64,000 nucleotides of DNA, taken from assembly GCA_963665015.2 (NCBI GenBank), contig CAXXSY010000004.1:1302001-1366000 (forward strand), written 5' to 3'. The notes under the pieces were generated by a model. That model was not told the DNA's origin. It made no database searches and saw nothing but the letters and a program-made list of their open reading frames with translations. Origin of the DNA: G963662655 sp963665015 (lineage in GTDB: Bacteria > Cloacimonadota > Cloacimonadia > Cloacimonadales > JAIOQZ01). Positions within the stretch are counted from its first letter, which is position 1. Every line of letters begins with the position of its first letter. This document shows, piece by piece, positions 26,008 to 34,281 of this stretch. A program made the position numbers and the translations under genes.

Positions 26008-26099
26008 GAAAAATGCAAACGGATCAATTTGTGCCGAAGATCGACAGGAAAGGTGGAATCCCGGGAAGGATATCCACCTCAAAATCGTTGGGCTTGTCG

Positions 26100-26603
26100 T
26101 TACTCTTTATCCACGCCTTTTGCCACGTCGTCGGTGATGTCTCCGGGCTCGATGGACTCCTTCATGTAGAGTACCTCGAGCGTGGTGATGTCGAAGATCA
26201 CGTCGATGTCGCGCGTGGCAGCGATATCCTCGATGGTTTTCTGGGTCTTGTCGATGAGCGGCGTGATGAGCTCGGCGTGCTTTGCGTCCGCCAGTCCGCC
26301 CTGACCGAATATCTCCTTGCGCTTCTGCTGGAACTGCTCGTCCTTCTTCTTCAGTCTATCCGTGGTCGCCTTCGAGCTGTCGCCGGCGTTGACCAGTCCC
26401 TGCAAACGCTTGACTTCTGCCATTATCATGTCCAGATCGTTCTTCCAGCCGGTTTGCAGTTTCTCGTATTCCTTTGACGCGTTACGGTACTGCTCCGACT
26501 TGATCAGCAGGCTGTCCGGATTGAGATAGAAAATTCTCAGCGATTCCTGCGCGTACAGGAATGCGGATGCGAGTAGTAGTAATGTCGCTACGATGTATTT
26601 CAC
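26100..26603 (-). CDS. OmpH/Skp-like periplasmic chaperone
   Basis: A 167-residue exported protein with signal peptide (MKYIVATLLLLASAFLYAQ), a long central coiled coil rich in Lys, Glu and Gln, and a C-terminal beta/alpha part (IAATRDIDVIFDITTLEVLYM), the layout of the OmpH/Skp family that holds unfolded outer-membrane proteins. It follows the Cache lipoprotein gene by 31 bases and is probably transcribed with it. Skp genes often adjoin bamA, but the Omp85 genes here are 25 kb away. Confidence 0.78.
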   Translation of the reverse strand: MKYIVATLLLLASAFLYAQESLRIFYLNPDSLLIKSEQYRNASKEYEKLQTGWKNDLDMIMAEVKRLQGLVNAGDSSKATTDRLKKKDEQFQQKRKEIFGQGGLADAKHAELITPLIDKTQKTIEDIAATRDIDVIFDITTLEVLYMKESIEPGDITDDVAKGVDKE

Positions 26604-26634
26604 ACAAAACTCCTTTTGACGTAATAATTACCGT

Positions 26635-27564
26635 TTATTCTTCGGCGCTATCGGGGTGGAATCCGGCTGCGACGACGAGCGTATCGCCGTTCACGACCGT
26701 CTTGCGCAGGTACGCGATCTTCGTGACGGGTATCTTCGTGCCCGGCTTGGGCCAGAGGTATTCCATCCATATCTGGTCGCGCGTCTGAAGCAGCTCGATC
26801 TCCTCCTGCACGTGATGCCGTCCGTCCGGATCGGTCAGTCCCATGACGTTCTTTCCCTCGAGTTCGGGGAACGCCGGGTTCAGCAGTTCGAGTCCCTGCA
26901 TGTCTTTGATGAATACGTAGCTGTCAAGGAAGATGAACTCGTTGCTGCGCGCACGCATGACCTCCATCGCGTTCTCGCCGCTCTTCTGAAGAAGATCAAC
27001 AGCGTCATCGACGGCTTCTTTGACGAACGCCTTCTCCGGCTTCGGATCGTAGATGCCCGAACCGACCAGCACCTTCTTGCCATCGGGAAGCGTCGCACCG
27101 ACAATATAGGTCGCTTTCCATACCGGGGCTTGCGTTTCGGGGCGCGGCCACTCGTAGAATACCCAGCCGTTGCCCTTTTCGGCGGATTCGACAAACATCT
27201 TTCCGATCGGCTTGCCGTTGATGTCCTTCAAATCAAGCATGTTCTTGCCCTCGCCGCTCGGATCGGGAGGATATACATAGCGCATGCCGTCCATACCCCA
27301 AATAAAGATATAAAGGTCATCCGTAAACCACTCGCTTCCTTTCTCCCGGAGTGCGGGATAGGCATCCTCACCCTTCTCGCCCAAAAATTCCGCCGCGCCA
27401 GTTACAAACGAAACCAGATCAAGGGTTGCCTGATTCTGGATCAGGGCATTTTCGTTCTGGGAATTGCTCTGTTCATTCGCCTTCGGTTCTTGCTTCTCAG
27501 CAGGCGTGCAAAATGTCAAAGAAAGTACTGCGAGTATTGATAAAACGATAAACATCGAACGCAT
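26635..27564 (-). CDS. Tandem Cache-domain lipoprotein
   Basis: A 309-residue lipoprotein (MRSMFIVLSILAVLSLTFC, Cys19) followed by two extracellular sensor domains of the Cache type: repeated blocks read YIFIWGMDGMRYVYPPDPSGEGKNMLDL and, in the second, YVFIKDMQGLELLNPAFPELEGKNVM, each followed by a WxEYxWPxPxT-type strand. Such domains normally bind small ligands in chemoreceptors and kinases, but here no output domain is attached, so it may pass a ligand or signal to another protein. ATG 27564 is chosen over a start 10 codons upstream because AGGAGG lies just before it. Confidence 0.78.
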   Translation of the reverse strand: MRSMFIVLSILAVLSLTFCTPAEKQEPKANEQSNSQNENALIQNQATLDLVSFVTGAAEFLGEKGEDAYPALREKGSEWFTDDLYIFIWGMDGMRYVYPPDPSGEGKNMLDLKDINGKPIGKMFVESAEKGNGWVFYEWPRPETQAPVWKATYIVGATLPDGKKVLVGSGIYDPKPEKAFVKEAVDDAVDLLQKSGENAMEVMRARSNEFIFLDSYVFIKDMQGLELLNPAFPELEGKNVMGLTDPDGRHHVQEEIELLQTRDQIWMEYLWPKPGTKIPVTKIAYLRKTVVNGDTLVVAAGFHPDSAEE

Positions 27565-27594
27565 AGAATCCTCCTCGTGTACGTTACACTGCAA

Positions 27595-27622
27595 TTTATC
27601 CGGACAACGACTTTCAAGTCAA
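27595..27622 (-). promoter_or_regulatory. Putative promoter of the Cache lipoprotein-OmpH pair
   Basis: Minus-strand TTGACT (27622-27617), 16-base spacer, GATAAA (27600-27595), about 30 bases before the lipoprotein start with its strong ribosome site. Confidence 0.45.
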
Positions 27623-27933
27623 GAAAGCTCTTGAACATTCATCGAAATGCGCTCGGAAAATCGGGTGGGTGGGTGCCGCGTCGGTTTGGTTAGAGAATTG
27701 CCATAATATCCGCGAAGCGCTTCCTTATTACCCTCTCTTGGCAAGAGAGGGTGGCTTCGACTTCATCGAACCGAATATTGGAAGTTGCTTAAAAAACCAT
27801 TGTAGCATGGCCGGATGATGATCATGAACCGAGTCGATGCCGGGTGAGTTTGTTCTCGCAATTCTCGAACCAAACCGATGCGGGGACCGCTGACCCGAGC
27901 GCATTTCATCGTCAGGTGGGCATCAGTCCGAGG
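27623..27933. other. Intergenic region with one odd palindrome
   Basis: No credible gene was found here. It contains the 23-base palindrome ACCCTCTCTTG-G-CAAGAGAGGGT at 27730-27752, whose centre is too tight for a normal hairpin loop, and a GGGTGGGTGGG run near 27665. Neither has a T-run in the minus direction, so I do not call a terminator. Confidence 0.5.
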
Positions 27934-28218
27934 TTAATCTCTCCTGCGCACGTGCCGACTCTGTCCGAAGGTGATGACAAGCCCGATCAGGTAGCCGAAA
28001 TTATACCAGCCGCCGTTGTTGTGGGTCTCATATACGTGAACGCTGTCTTTAAAGAGTGAGATGATGAAGGTGAACGGAAAAATGATGCCGTGCCAGAGAC
28101 CGAGCCAGAATCCCGCGACCTTGCCGTCCTTGTTTGCCGTATTCTGTTCGGGGTTGGGTCCGGGTGCACAGCTTGCGATGAGTACAGCTATGACGAGAAG
28201 CAGGAGAAGGGTGCGCAT
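27934..28218 (-). CDS. Small conserved lipoprotein
   Basis: A 94-residue lipoprotein: signal and lipobox (LIASC, Cys17), then a hydrophobic segment FWLGLWHGIIFPFTFIISLF and NNGGWYNFGYLIGLVI. I recognise this pattern (GLWHG...NNGGWYNFG) as a widespread small protein of unknown function. GGAGG lies 5 bases before ATG. It follows the M23 peptidase gene by 13 bases and is probably in the same transcript. Confidence 0.72.
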   Translation of the reverse strand: MRTLLLLLVIAVLIASCAPGPNPEQNTANKDGKVAGFWLGLWHGIIFPFTFIISLFKDSVHVYETHNNGGWYNFGYLIGLVITFGQSRHVRRRD

Positions 28219-28231
28219 AGAACCTCCGTGA

Positions 28232-29170
28232 TCAGGAATTCTTGAGCTTTATCTTGTCCTTAGAGCGGTTCAGGTAGGAAACCGGATTTCGTGCCTTGCC
28301 GTAGTAGATGATCTCGTAATGCAGATGCGGGCCTGTCGAGCGCCCGGTGTTGCCCATCAGACCAATGATCTGACCCTTGGTCACCTTGTCCCCCGGTTTG
28401 ACCAGATATTCGTCCAGATGGCCGTATTTCGTCTCGTATCCATACGCGTGCTTGATCTCGATCATCTTGCCGATGAGGCGCTTGCGAACGGTGCGTTTCA
28501 CAACGCCGTCCGCCGTCGCGTAAATCGGGGTACCGATGTCGTTCGCGATGTCAAAACCGCGATGATAATCACGCTTCTTTGTAATCGGATGGGTGCGATA
28601 GCCGAATCGCGTGGTAATCCTTCCGAAGGTGGGATAGATCGTCGGCGTGTGGCGGAAGATGTCGTCTTTGAGCCGGATATCGTCAAACGCCTTCTGGTGC
28701 GTGTCGCGATTGAACGCGGATATCCGCTTCAACTGCTGGATATCCTTCTGTACCTCGTTGAAATAGGCGTTCCGATTCGGATCGTCGGTGAAGACGTCCT
28801 TCGTCAGGATCGGGAGACCACCGGTACCGACCTTGCGGATCGCCGGGTCAATCGCTTTCAACTGGTTGTCCCTGCGGATATCGTCTTCCCACGCGATCAG
28901 GATTTCGAGTTGACGATGGGCGTCGGCCGCTTCGACGGAAAGCCGTTGCAATTCATCGACACTTGCGTTATATTGCTCGGTAAGTTGCTTATGGAAAGCA
29001 AGCTGGTTGATATTGTGGATATGTATGGCACCGCCTGTGATCAGCGCGATCACCAAGATGATGCCCGAATAGAGTGCAAAATTGAGGAATCCGGTCGGCA
29101 GACTGAAATTGAACACCTTGTCCGAATCCGTTCGTTCTATATGAAAATGCAATTTACGCTTAATAAGCAT
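28232..29170 (-). CDS. M23-family metallopeptidase (murein hydrolase)
   Basis: A 312-residue inner-membrane-anchored protein: cytoplasmic Lys/Arg-rich start, one transmembrane helix near residues 30-50, a coiled coil and a C-terminal LytM/M23 domain. Zinc ligands and catalytic histidines are visible: HRGFDIA (HxxxD) and GPHLHYEI (HxH), with YGHLDEY between. The motif set is intact, so active cleavage of peptidoglycan cross-links is likely, though many such proteins act as activators. It is divergent from the CapA-like gene. Confidence 0.88.
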   Translation of the reverse strand: MLIKRKLHFHIERTDSDKVFNFSLPTGFLNFALYSGIILVIALITGGAIHIHNINQLAFHKQLTEQYNASVDELQRLSVEAADAHRQLEILIAWEDDIRRDNQLKAIDPAIRKVGTGGLPILTKDVFTDDPNRNAYFNEVQKDIQQLKRISAFNRDTHQKAFDDIRLKDDIFRHTPTIYPTFGRITTRFGYRTHPITKKRDYHRGFDIANDIGTPIYATADGVVKRTVRKRLIGKMIEIKHAYGYETKYGHLDEYLVKPGDKVTKGQIIGLMGNTGRSTGPHLHYEIIYYGKARNPVSYLNRSKDKIKLKNS

Positions 29171-29207
29171 ACGCGTCCTTACAAATTATTTTTCACCATT
29201 AGATGCA

Positions 29208-29235
29208 ATCATTGAAAAGGTTGATTTTGTGTCAA
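29208..29235 (-). promoter_or_regulatory. Putative promoter of the M23 peptidase gene
   Basis: Minus-strand TTGACA (29235-29230), 16-base spacer, AATGAT (29213-29208), 38 bases before the start. The -35 box is perfect and the -10 box is 4/6. Confidence 0.4.
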
Positions 29236-29382
29236 GACATTTCTTTTCAATCAGTTGTGGCTCTCGGGCACATCCGCGCTTCAGCGGCGTAATCCGTCGG
29301 TTAACAAAGACTTAACATGCCGTGCGCTCTTTTCCTTTGACAGAAAGGCATTCCCAGCGCGTTTCTCCACTTGAGGTACACG

Positions 29383-30456
29383 ATGAAAAAGACGACGATA
29401 TTCCTCCTTGCCATGATCCTGTTTATAGCGCTCGGTGCGCAAACACCCGATTCTACCGAAGTAGTCACAGACACACTTGAAATTTCCCTTCCCACCACCA
29501 TCCGAATCGTGGGCGTCGGCGACGTCATGCCGGGCAGCGACTTCCCGGACCGAAAGAAATTCCCCGCGAACAACGGCGAAGACCTGATTCATCCGCAGCT
29601 CCTCGAAATCATCCGGAATGCCGACATCGCCTTCTGCAACCTGGAAGGCTCGATCGCGGACGACGCGCCCACCAAAGAGGGTAAGAAATACGCCTTCCGC
29701 ATCCCGACTTCACTCGGCGAGAAACTCGCGCTCTGGGGATTCGACCTCGTCTCGATGGCGAACAACCACGCCGGGGACTGCGAGGATGCGGGCAGGCACA
29801 GCACCATGAAGTGCCTCGAATACACCGGCCTGACCTATTCCGGGTCGCTATTCTCACCCGCCGGCGTGACCGTCGAGAAGGACGGTGTCACCTACGGCTT
29901 CATCGCCGTCGCGCCCAACAAGGGTTGCAACAATTTCCACAACACGGCGCTGATCGAACAGGAAATCCGCGATCTGGACAGTCGTAGCGACATCGTGATC
30001 GTCTCCATCCACGGCGGCGCGGAGGGAAAGGACGCACAGCATCTGCCCAAAGATATGGAAATCTACATGGGCGAAAAGCGCGGTGACATGTACGAAATGG
30101 CGCATCGCTACATCGACAACGGCGCCGATATCGTCTTCGGACACGGTCCGCATGTTACCCGAGCCATCGAATGCTACAACGGTCGTTTCATCGCCTACAG
30201 CCTCGGCAATTTCTGTACGCACGGCGGATTCAACCTCTCCGGCGTGAACGGACTCGCGCCCATCGTCGAAGTCGAGACGGATCGGGAGGGTAAACTTCTG
30301 TCCGGCAAAATCCATTCGGTGCGTCAGCCATGGCCGGGCGGGCCGGTGCCGGATGAGAAAAATCGTGTGCTCGAGAGGATAATTGATCTGACGGATCAGG
30401 ACCTCGAGGGCGGGGGGCTGGAGTTCAGAGGAAACGCCTTCTTTCCTGTCGAATAG
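29383..30456 (+). CDS. CapA/PgsA-like metallophosphatase-fold protein
   Basis: A 357-residue exported protein of the CapA family, known from poly-gamma-glutamate capsule synthesis but widespread outside it. Family motifs are RIVGVGDVMPGSDF, FCNLEGSIADD, LVSMANNHAGD, VIVSIHGGAEG and VFGHGPHVTRA, a calcineurin-like metal-binding set. ATG 29383 follows GAGG and starts a signal sequence; the TTG four codons earlier contains that ribosome site. No PgsB/C synthase is nearby, so its substrate is open. It is one of the few plus-strand genes in the first 42 kb and converges on the histidine kinase at 30673. Confidence 0.82.
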   Translation: MKKTTIFLLAMILFIALGAQTPDSTEVVTDTLEISLPTTIRIVGVGDVMPGSDFPDRKKFPANNGEDLIHPQLLEIIRNADIAFCNLEGSIADDAPTKEGKKYAFRIPTSLGEKLALWGFDLVSMANNHAGDCEDAGRHSTMKCLEYTGLTYSGSLFSPAGVTVEKDGVTYGFIAVAPNKGCNNFHNTALIEQEIRDLDSRSDIVIVSIHGGAEGKDAQHLPKDMEIYMGEKRGDMYEMAHRYIDNGADIVFGHGPHVTRAIECYNGRFIAYSLGNFCTHGGFNLSGVNGLAPIVEVETDREGKLLSGKIHSVRQPWPGGPVPDEKNRVLERIIDLTDQDLEGGGLEFRGNAFFPVE

Positions 30457-30500
30457 TATTGGCTCAATTATTATCGGATTAAGGGGCTACCGACTTTCCT

Positions 30501-30567
30501 GGAAAACGGACGTCTGTAGGTTTTGAGGAACGAGAAACCTGAATCCCCAAAACGTCCGCATCTCTTT
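30501..30567 (+). repeat. GCGGACG palindromic repeat, long copy A
   Basis: The left arm is slightly diverged (GGAAAACGGACG). The core has an inner stem AGGTTT/AAACCT, and the right arm is CGTCCGC followed by ATCTCTTT. Its 30511-30560 part is identical to 30611-30660 of copy C, 100 bases away. Confidence 0.85.
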
Positions 30568-30568
30568 T

Positions 30569-30600
30569 GGAACGCGGACGTCCCCGTCCGCATCTCTTTT
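30569..30600 (+). repeat. GCGGACG palindromic repeat, short copy B (terminator-like)
   Basis: GCGGACG-TCCC-CGTCCGC at 30574-30591 followed by ATCTCTTTT, between copies A and C. It lacks the inner core. Stem plus T-run points in the direction of the upstream capA-like gene. Confidence 0.85.
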
Positions 30601-30666
30601 GGAACGCGGACGTCTGTAGGTTTTGAGGAACGAGAAACCTGAATCCCCAAAACGTCCGCATCTCTC
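30601..30666 (+). repeat. GCGGACG palindromic repeat, long copy C
   Basis: Full arms GCGGACG/CGTCCGC with the inner core. It ends 6 bases before the stop of the histidine kinase gene on the opposite strand. Confidence 0.85.
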
Positions 30667-30672
30667 ATCCCT

Positions 30673-32304
30673 CTATCGACTGCTCTCCGGCAGGTGGAAC
30701 GAGAATGTACTGCCCTTCTCGAGCTGACTCTCAACCCAGATTTCACCGTCGTGCTTCTGGATGATCTGCCTGGTCATCGCCAGACCGATGCCGATACCGC
30801 CCGTCTTGCGCTCGTTGATATCGCCCAATTGCTGGAATTGCTGAAACAAGCTTCCGATCTCGCTTTCGCCGATCCCGCTTCCCGTGTCCTCGATGGAAAC
30901 GGTGATCCCGTCCCCGGATCGCTCCGTACTGACCCGGATATACCCCGACTCCGTAAACTTCGCGGCGTTCTCGAACAGGTTCATCACCGCCTTGGCGATC
31001 CAGTCGGCGTTCAGATCGACCGGAATCACTCTCGGCGAGAGGTCCATGTATAGCGTAATGTCTTTTTCGCTAATCAGTTGTTCCATGTCGGGACGCAGAT
31101 TCTTGATGATCTGGTTGATGCTGTAGCGCTGCATCTCGAGTGTGCCGGAAATCAGGTCCAGACTGCGGAAATCGAGGATGCGGGTGACAATCGCGTTCAG
31201 CCGTTGCGCGTTTTCCCGGATGTGAGCTCCGATCTCGATCTGCTCCTGGTTCATCTCGCCCAAATCCTGATCGATCAGCAGCGAGATGCCGTCGCTGATG
31301 ACGGTCAGCGGCGTGCGCAGCTCGTGACTGATCGCCGCGATGAAATACTCCTTCATATCGAGCAGCTCTTTGACGTGGATATCGCTCTGAATACTTTCGG
31401 AGAGATTCAGATAGAGGTCTCCGATCAGGCGCAGGAGCGGGAAGTTGTGTTGCCACTCGCGCTGGATGAAATTCTTGAACAGAAACGCGATGTATCCCTG
31501 CAAACTTGTTTTGGAGAGCATGGGAACCGCGATCAAGCCCTTGCAATGACAGCTTCGCATGATCTCCGCGCCGAGTGGATTCTTGATTTTCGTTACATCG
31601 GGGTAGAAGATGACCGGTTCCTTCGAGAAGCGTTCGTGTATCCATTTGCGATACTCCGTCCTTCGCTGGTGCGGGATGGAGTTTTCGAAAGAGTCGATCT
31701 GCAAGAGGCTCATCAGCTCGTTGTTGAAGAATACCAGGTGCATCTCGTCCGCACCGATCTTGCGCGTGATCATGTCGAAGGAGCTTTCCACGCCCGGCTT
31801 GAGGTCTTCCACCTCGATTCCCAGCGATTGGGTCGAGATTGTCGTCAGCAGTTGTCCGAATTCCTGCAAGTAGCGGATTTCGGCGGTTCGCTCCTGTACG
31901 GCGGTTTCCAGCAGGCTCGTGTAGTCTTTCAATCGTAGCGAGTTCTCGACCGCCATTTTAAGCTCGTAGATGCCGAACGGTTTGTGCAGGAAGTGGGCAA
32001 CGCCGCGCTTGTAGCACATTTCGAGCGTCTGGTTGTCTCCCGCTTGCGTCATCACGATGACTGCCCAGGGATCCTTGTTGGAGAGGTCGATTCGTTCGAG
32101 GAATTCCAGTCCGCCCATGCGCGGCATGTTCATGTCGAGAATAATCACATCCGGTTTTTGCTTATCGAATTCCACCAATCCTTCCTCGCCGTTACCGGCA
32201 TAGGCGAAGGTGTATTCCGGCGCGTCCAGCACCTCGAAAATAATCTCTCGTATCGAGTCGTCATCTTCGACAATCAGGATGTGTTTCTTATTCTCGTCGC
32301 TCAT
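30673..32304 (-). CDS. Response regulator-histidine kinase hybrid (REC-GAF-like-HisKA-HATPase)
   Basis: A 543-residue soluble two-component protein. An N-terminal receiver has Asp57 (VIILDMNMP) and Lys108 (FLHKPF); a central GAF-like region follows, then the HisKA box with His327 (AAISHELRTPLTV) and a HATPase domain (N box LFENAAKF, G boxes DTGSGIG and GGIGIGLAM). With REC first, it may take phosphate from another kinase and then signal through its own. It is last in the exopolysaccharide operon, 12 bases after the HlyD-TPR gene, which suggests control of or by that system. Confidence 0.88.
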   Translation of the reverse strand: MSDENKKHILIVEDDDSIREIIFEVLDAPEYTFAYAGNGEEGLVEFDKQKPDVIILDMNMPRMGGLEFLERIDLSNKDPWAVIVMTQAGDNQTLEMCYKRGVAHFLHKPFGIYELKMAVENSLRLKDYTSLLETAVQERTAEIRYLQEFGQLLTTISTQSLGIEVEDLKPGVESSFDMITRKIGADEMHLVFFNNELMSLLQIDSFENSIPHQRRTEYRKWIHERFSKEPVIFYPDVTKIKNPLGAEIMRSCHCKGLIAVPMLSKTSLQGYIAFLFKNFIQREWQHNFPLLRLIGDLYLNLSESIQSDIHVKELLDMKEYFIAAISHELRTPLTVISDGISLLIDQDLGEMNQEQIEIGAHIRENAQRLNAIVTRILDFRSLDLISGTLEMQRYSINQIIKNLRPDMEQLISEKDITLYMDLSPRVIPVDLNADWIAKAVMNLFENAAKFTESGYIRVSTERSGDGITVSIEDTGSGIGESEIGSLFQQFQQLGDINERKTGGIGIGLAMTRQIIQKHDGEIWVESQLEKGSTFSFHLPESSR

Positions 32305-32316
32305 GATGAGGTCAAC

Positions 32317-34281
32317 CTACGATTGTTTCTTTAGTTTTGTCAAGAGTTCATCAACTATTTTCTTTTTTTCAAAATTCTGATTCTTCGAAAGAACTTCTAG
32401 TTCATCGATTGCCTGACTATTCCGATTCAATTTAATATAAGTCATCGCCAGTCTCAGTCGGGCATCGGATACCTTATGCGAATTGGGGAACTTCTTCACC
32501 ACGTTCTCGAAATACGCGGCGCTCTGTTCGAAGTCCTGACGCGTGTACTGAATCTCGCCCAGCCAGTAGTGGACGTTCGGCGCCAGGAAGTGGTTTGGCT
32601 CCATGGTCAGAAGTTCGTTAAAAATCCGCTCAGCCTTGAGCGGATCGCTCGCCCACAATTCATTCAGGGCTTCGTCGTACAGGCTCTTGTAGTTCTTCGA
32701 TGTCTTCGGTGCTTCCTTCTTTGTTTCCTCGGTCTTCTTCTCTTCGGCTTTCGGCTTCTCGACAGGCTTCTTTTCTTCGGTCTTCGGTTTCTCCGCAGCC
32801 GGTTTCTTGTCCTCGGCTTTCGGTTTTTCCTTCGCTACCGGTTTTTCCTGCTCGGGCTTCTTCTTCTCAACGACCTTGGGCTTCTCTTCTTTCTTCTCGG
32901 GCTTGGCTACCGGGGCCGGCTTCTTCTCTTGTATTGGAGCCACGACCGATATCCTCTGCTTTTTATTCGGCTGAAGTTTCTCCATGAGGACGGTTTCGAG
33001 ATGCAGGCAATACCCCTCACGGTCGGCGGCCTTGAGCTTCGGATAATTGATGCTCACGCTGCAACCGAGGATATGCTTGTCCAGCTCCCGGAGCAGGTTG
33101 AGGAACGTGCCGCGGATTTCCCGGAGGTACGGGCGGTTGGCGTTGTTGAGCAGCACAAGGTTCTCGTCCGGCGGCGCTACCAGTTCGCCTTTCTTGTTGA
33201 TGTAGCCGGTCTGAACCAGTTCGTCGAAGATCACCTTAACCGGAATCTTGCGTTGACGGGCGACGTTGATGAAATCTTCGGGCTTCAGTCTTGTCTCCGG
33301 GATCACGAAGACCTTTGCCACGATGTATTTCTCTCGCAGACTGAATTCCTTGCGGAACTCCTCGAGCAGGTAATCGCTCTCTCGGTAAATCTGCCGGATG
33401 ATGCCGCGGTAGGTGTAGCCGTCGTTGAACATCACCTTGACGTAGGTCCCGGGTCGCACGTATCTGCGGTATCGGAAGGCGAAGTAGGTGATGACATAGC
33501 GATCGTCGGTGTTGGCGAGAGTCATGATGGTCTCGGTCTCATCGACGACTTCGTAAGGGGTCTTTTTCACGGTCGCCACGATGCCGTCGTGGGTCGCGAC
33601 GAGATGCCGGTCGCCATGTCCTCCGTATCCGCTTCCGCCGGTGCGCACAACGGTTTTTTCACTGCCGCTTTCCTTCAGGTTCTTGATCGTCATCCACTCG
33701 TACTGAATGCTTTTGTTGACCTTCTCCAGCTTGAAGGAGGCGTCGTTGACCTTCTCCTTGTGCTTCTTCAGCTCGGAGGTGGTCAGCAGTTCCTTGCGGT
33801 AGAGTTCCCGTGCGGTCTCGAGGTCCTTCTGGGCGGTTTTCAGCTCTTCCGTATAGCGATTCTTTTCCAGACGGAGCAGTTGGAGGTCTTTCTGCGCGCC
33901 GATGATCTTGCTCTGGTCGCGCTGGGTAGTCGTGGATGTCTGCGGTGTCGAGACGTAGCGTCCACCGCCCCAGGCATTTTCATAATCGACTACCACCAGC
34001 GTGTCGCCGCGATGGATTTCCTGGTTGCGAACCACGTTGATTTCTTCGATGCGTGCCGGTTCGACCGTCGCGATGCGTGTCTCCGTCGCCGTGAAAACCC
34101 CCATCCCCTTCACGAAGAAGATACGGTTGATCAGGTAGTAGAGCGCGAAGATCACCAGTGCCGCGATGATGGCGAAATAGATCAACTTCCCGAGCGTGAT
34201 CCGTTTCCTCCGTGGTGGATCGAGCTTTGACATTGCCTCCGAGTGATCGATCAGGTCGTTACCGCTTTTTCTCAGATTCAT
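32317..34281 (-). CDS. HlyD-like membrane-fusion protein fused to a C-terminal TPR domain
   Basis: A 654-residue inner-membrane adaptor. One transmembrane helix near residues 32-54 is followed by a biotinyl-lipoyl-like half (RNQEIHRGDTLVVVDYENA), a coiled coil (about 120-205), the second half (LVATHDGIVATVKKTPYEVV) and a beta-barrel (RPGTYVKVMFNDGYTYRG), the plan of HlyD/Alg44/MxdC-type adaptors. Residues about 450-528 are a Lys/Pro/Glu repeat spacer. Residues 530-654 are TPR repeats like those of YbgF/CpoB or AlgK. It overlaps the TolC-like gene by 23 bases; a second ATG at 34233 with GGAGG close by is an alternative start. No PilZ domain is seen. I infer a bridge between the synthase and the outer-membrane exporter. 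Confidence 0.72.
   Translation of the reverse strand: MNLRKSGNDLIDHSEAMSKLDPPRRKRITLGKLIYFAIIAALVIFALYYLINRIFFVKGMGVFTATETRIATVEPARIEEINVVRNQEIHRGDTLVVVDYENAWGGGRYVSTPQTSTTTQRDQSKIIGAQKDLQLLRLEKNRYTEELKTAQKDLETARELYRKELLTTSELKKHKEKVNDASFKLEKVNKSIQYEWMTIKNLKESGSEKTVVRTGGSGYGGHGDRHLVATHDGIVATVKKTPYEVVDETETIMTLANTDDRYVITYFAFRYRRYVRPGTYVKVMFNDGYTYRGIIRQIYRESDYLLEEFRKEFSLREKYIVAKVFVIPETRLKPEDFINVARQRKIPVKVIFDELVQTGYINKKGELVAPPDENLVLLNNANRPYLREIRGTFLNLLRELDKHILGCSVSINYPKLKAADREGYCLHLETVLMEKLQPNKKQRISVVAPIQEKKPAPVAKPEKKEEKPKVVEKKKPEQEKPVAKEKPKAEDKKPAAEKPKTEEKKPVEKPKAEEKKTEETKKEAPKTSKNYKSLYDEALNELWASDPLKAERIFNELLTMEPNHFLAPNVHYWLGEIQYTRQDFEQSAAYFENVVKKFPNSHKVSDARLRLAMTYIKLNRNSQAIDELEVLSKNQNFEKKKIVDELLTKLKKQS

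Noticed and set aside
30501..30666. CRISPR array
   Set aside because: Only three units of unequal form, with units partly identical across what would be spacers, and the same palindromes recur at other loci. No cas genes are present.
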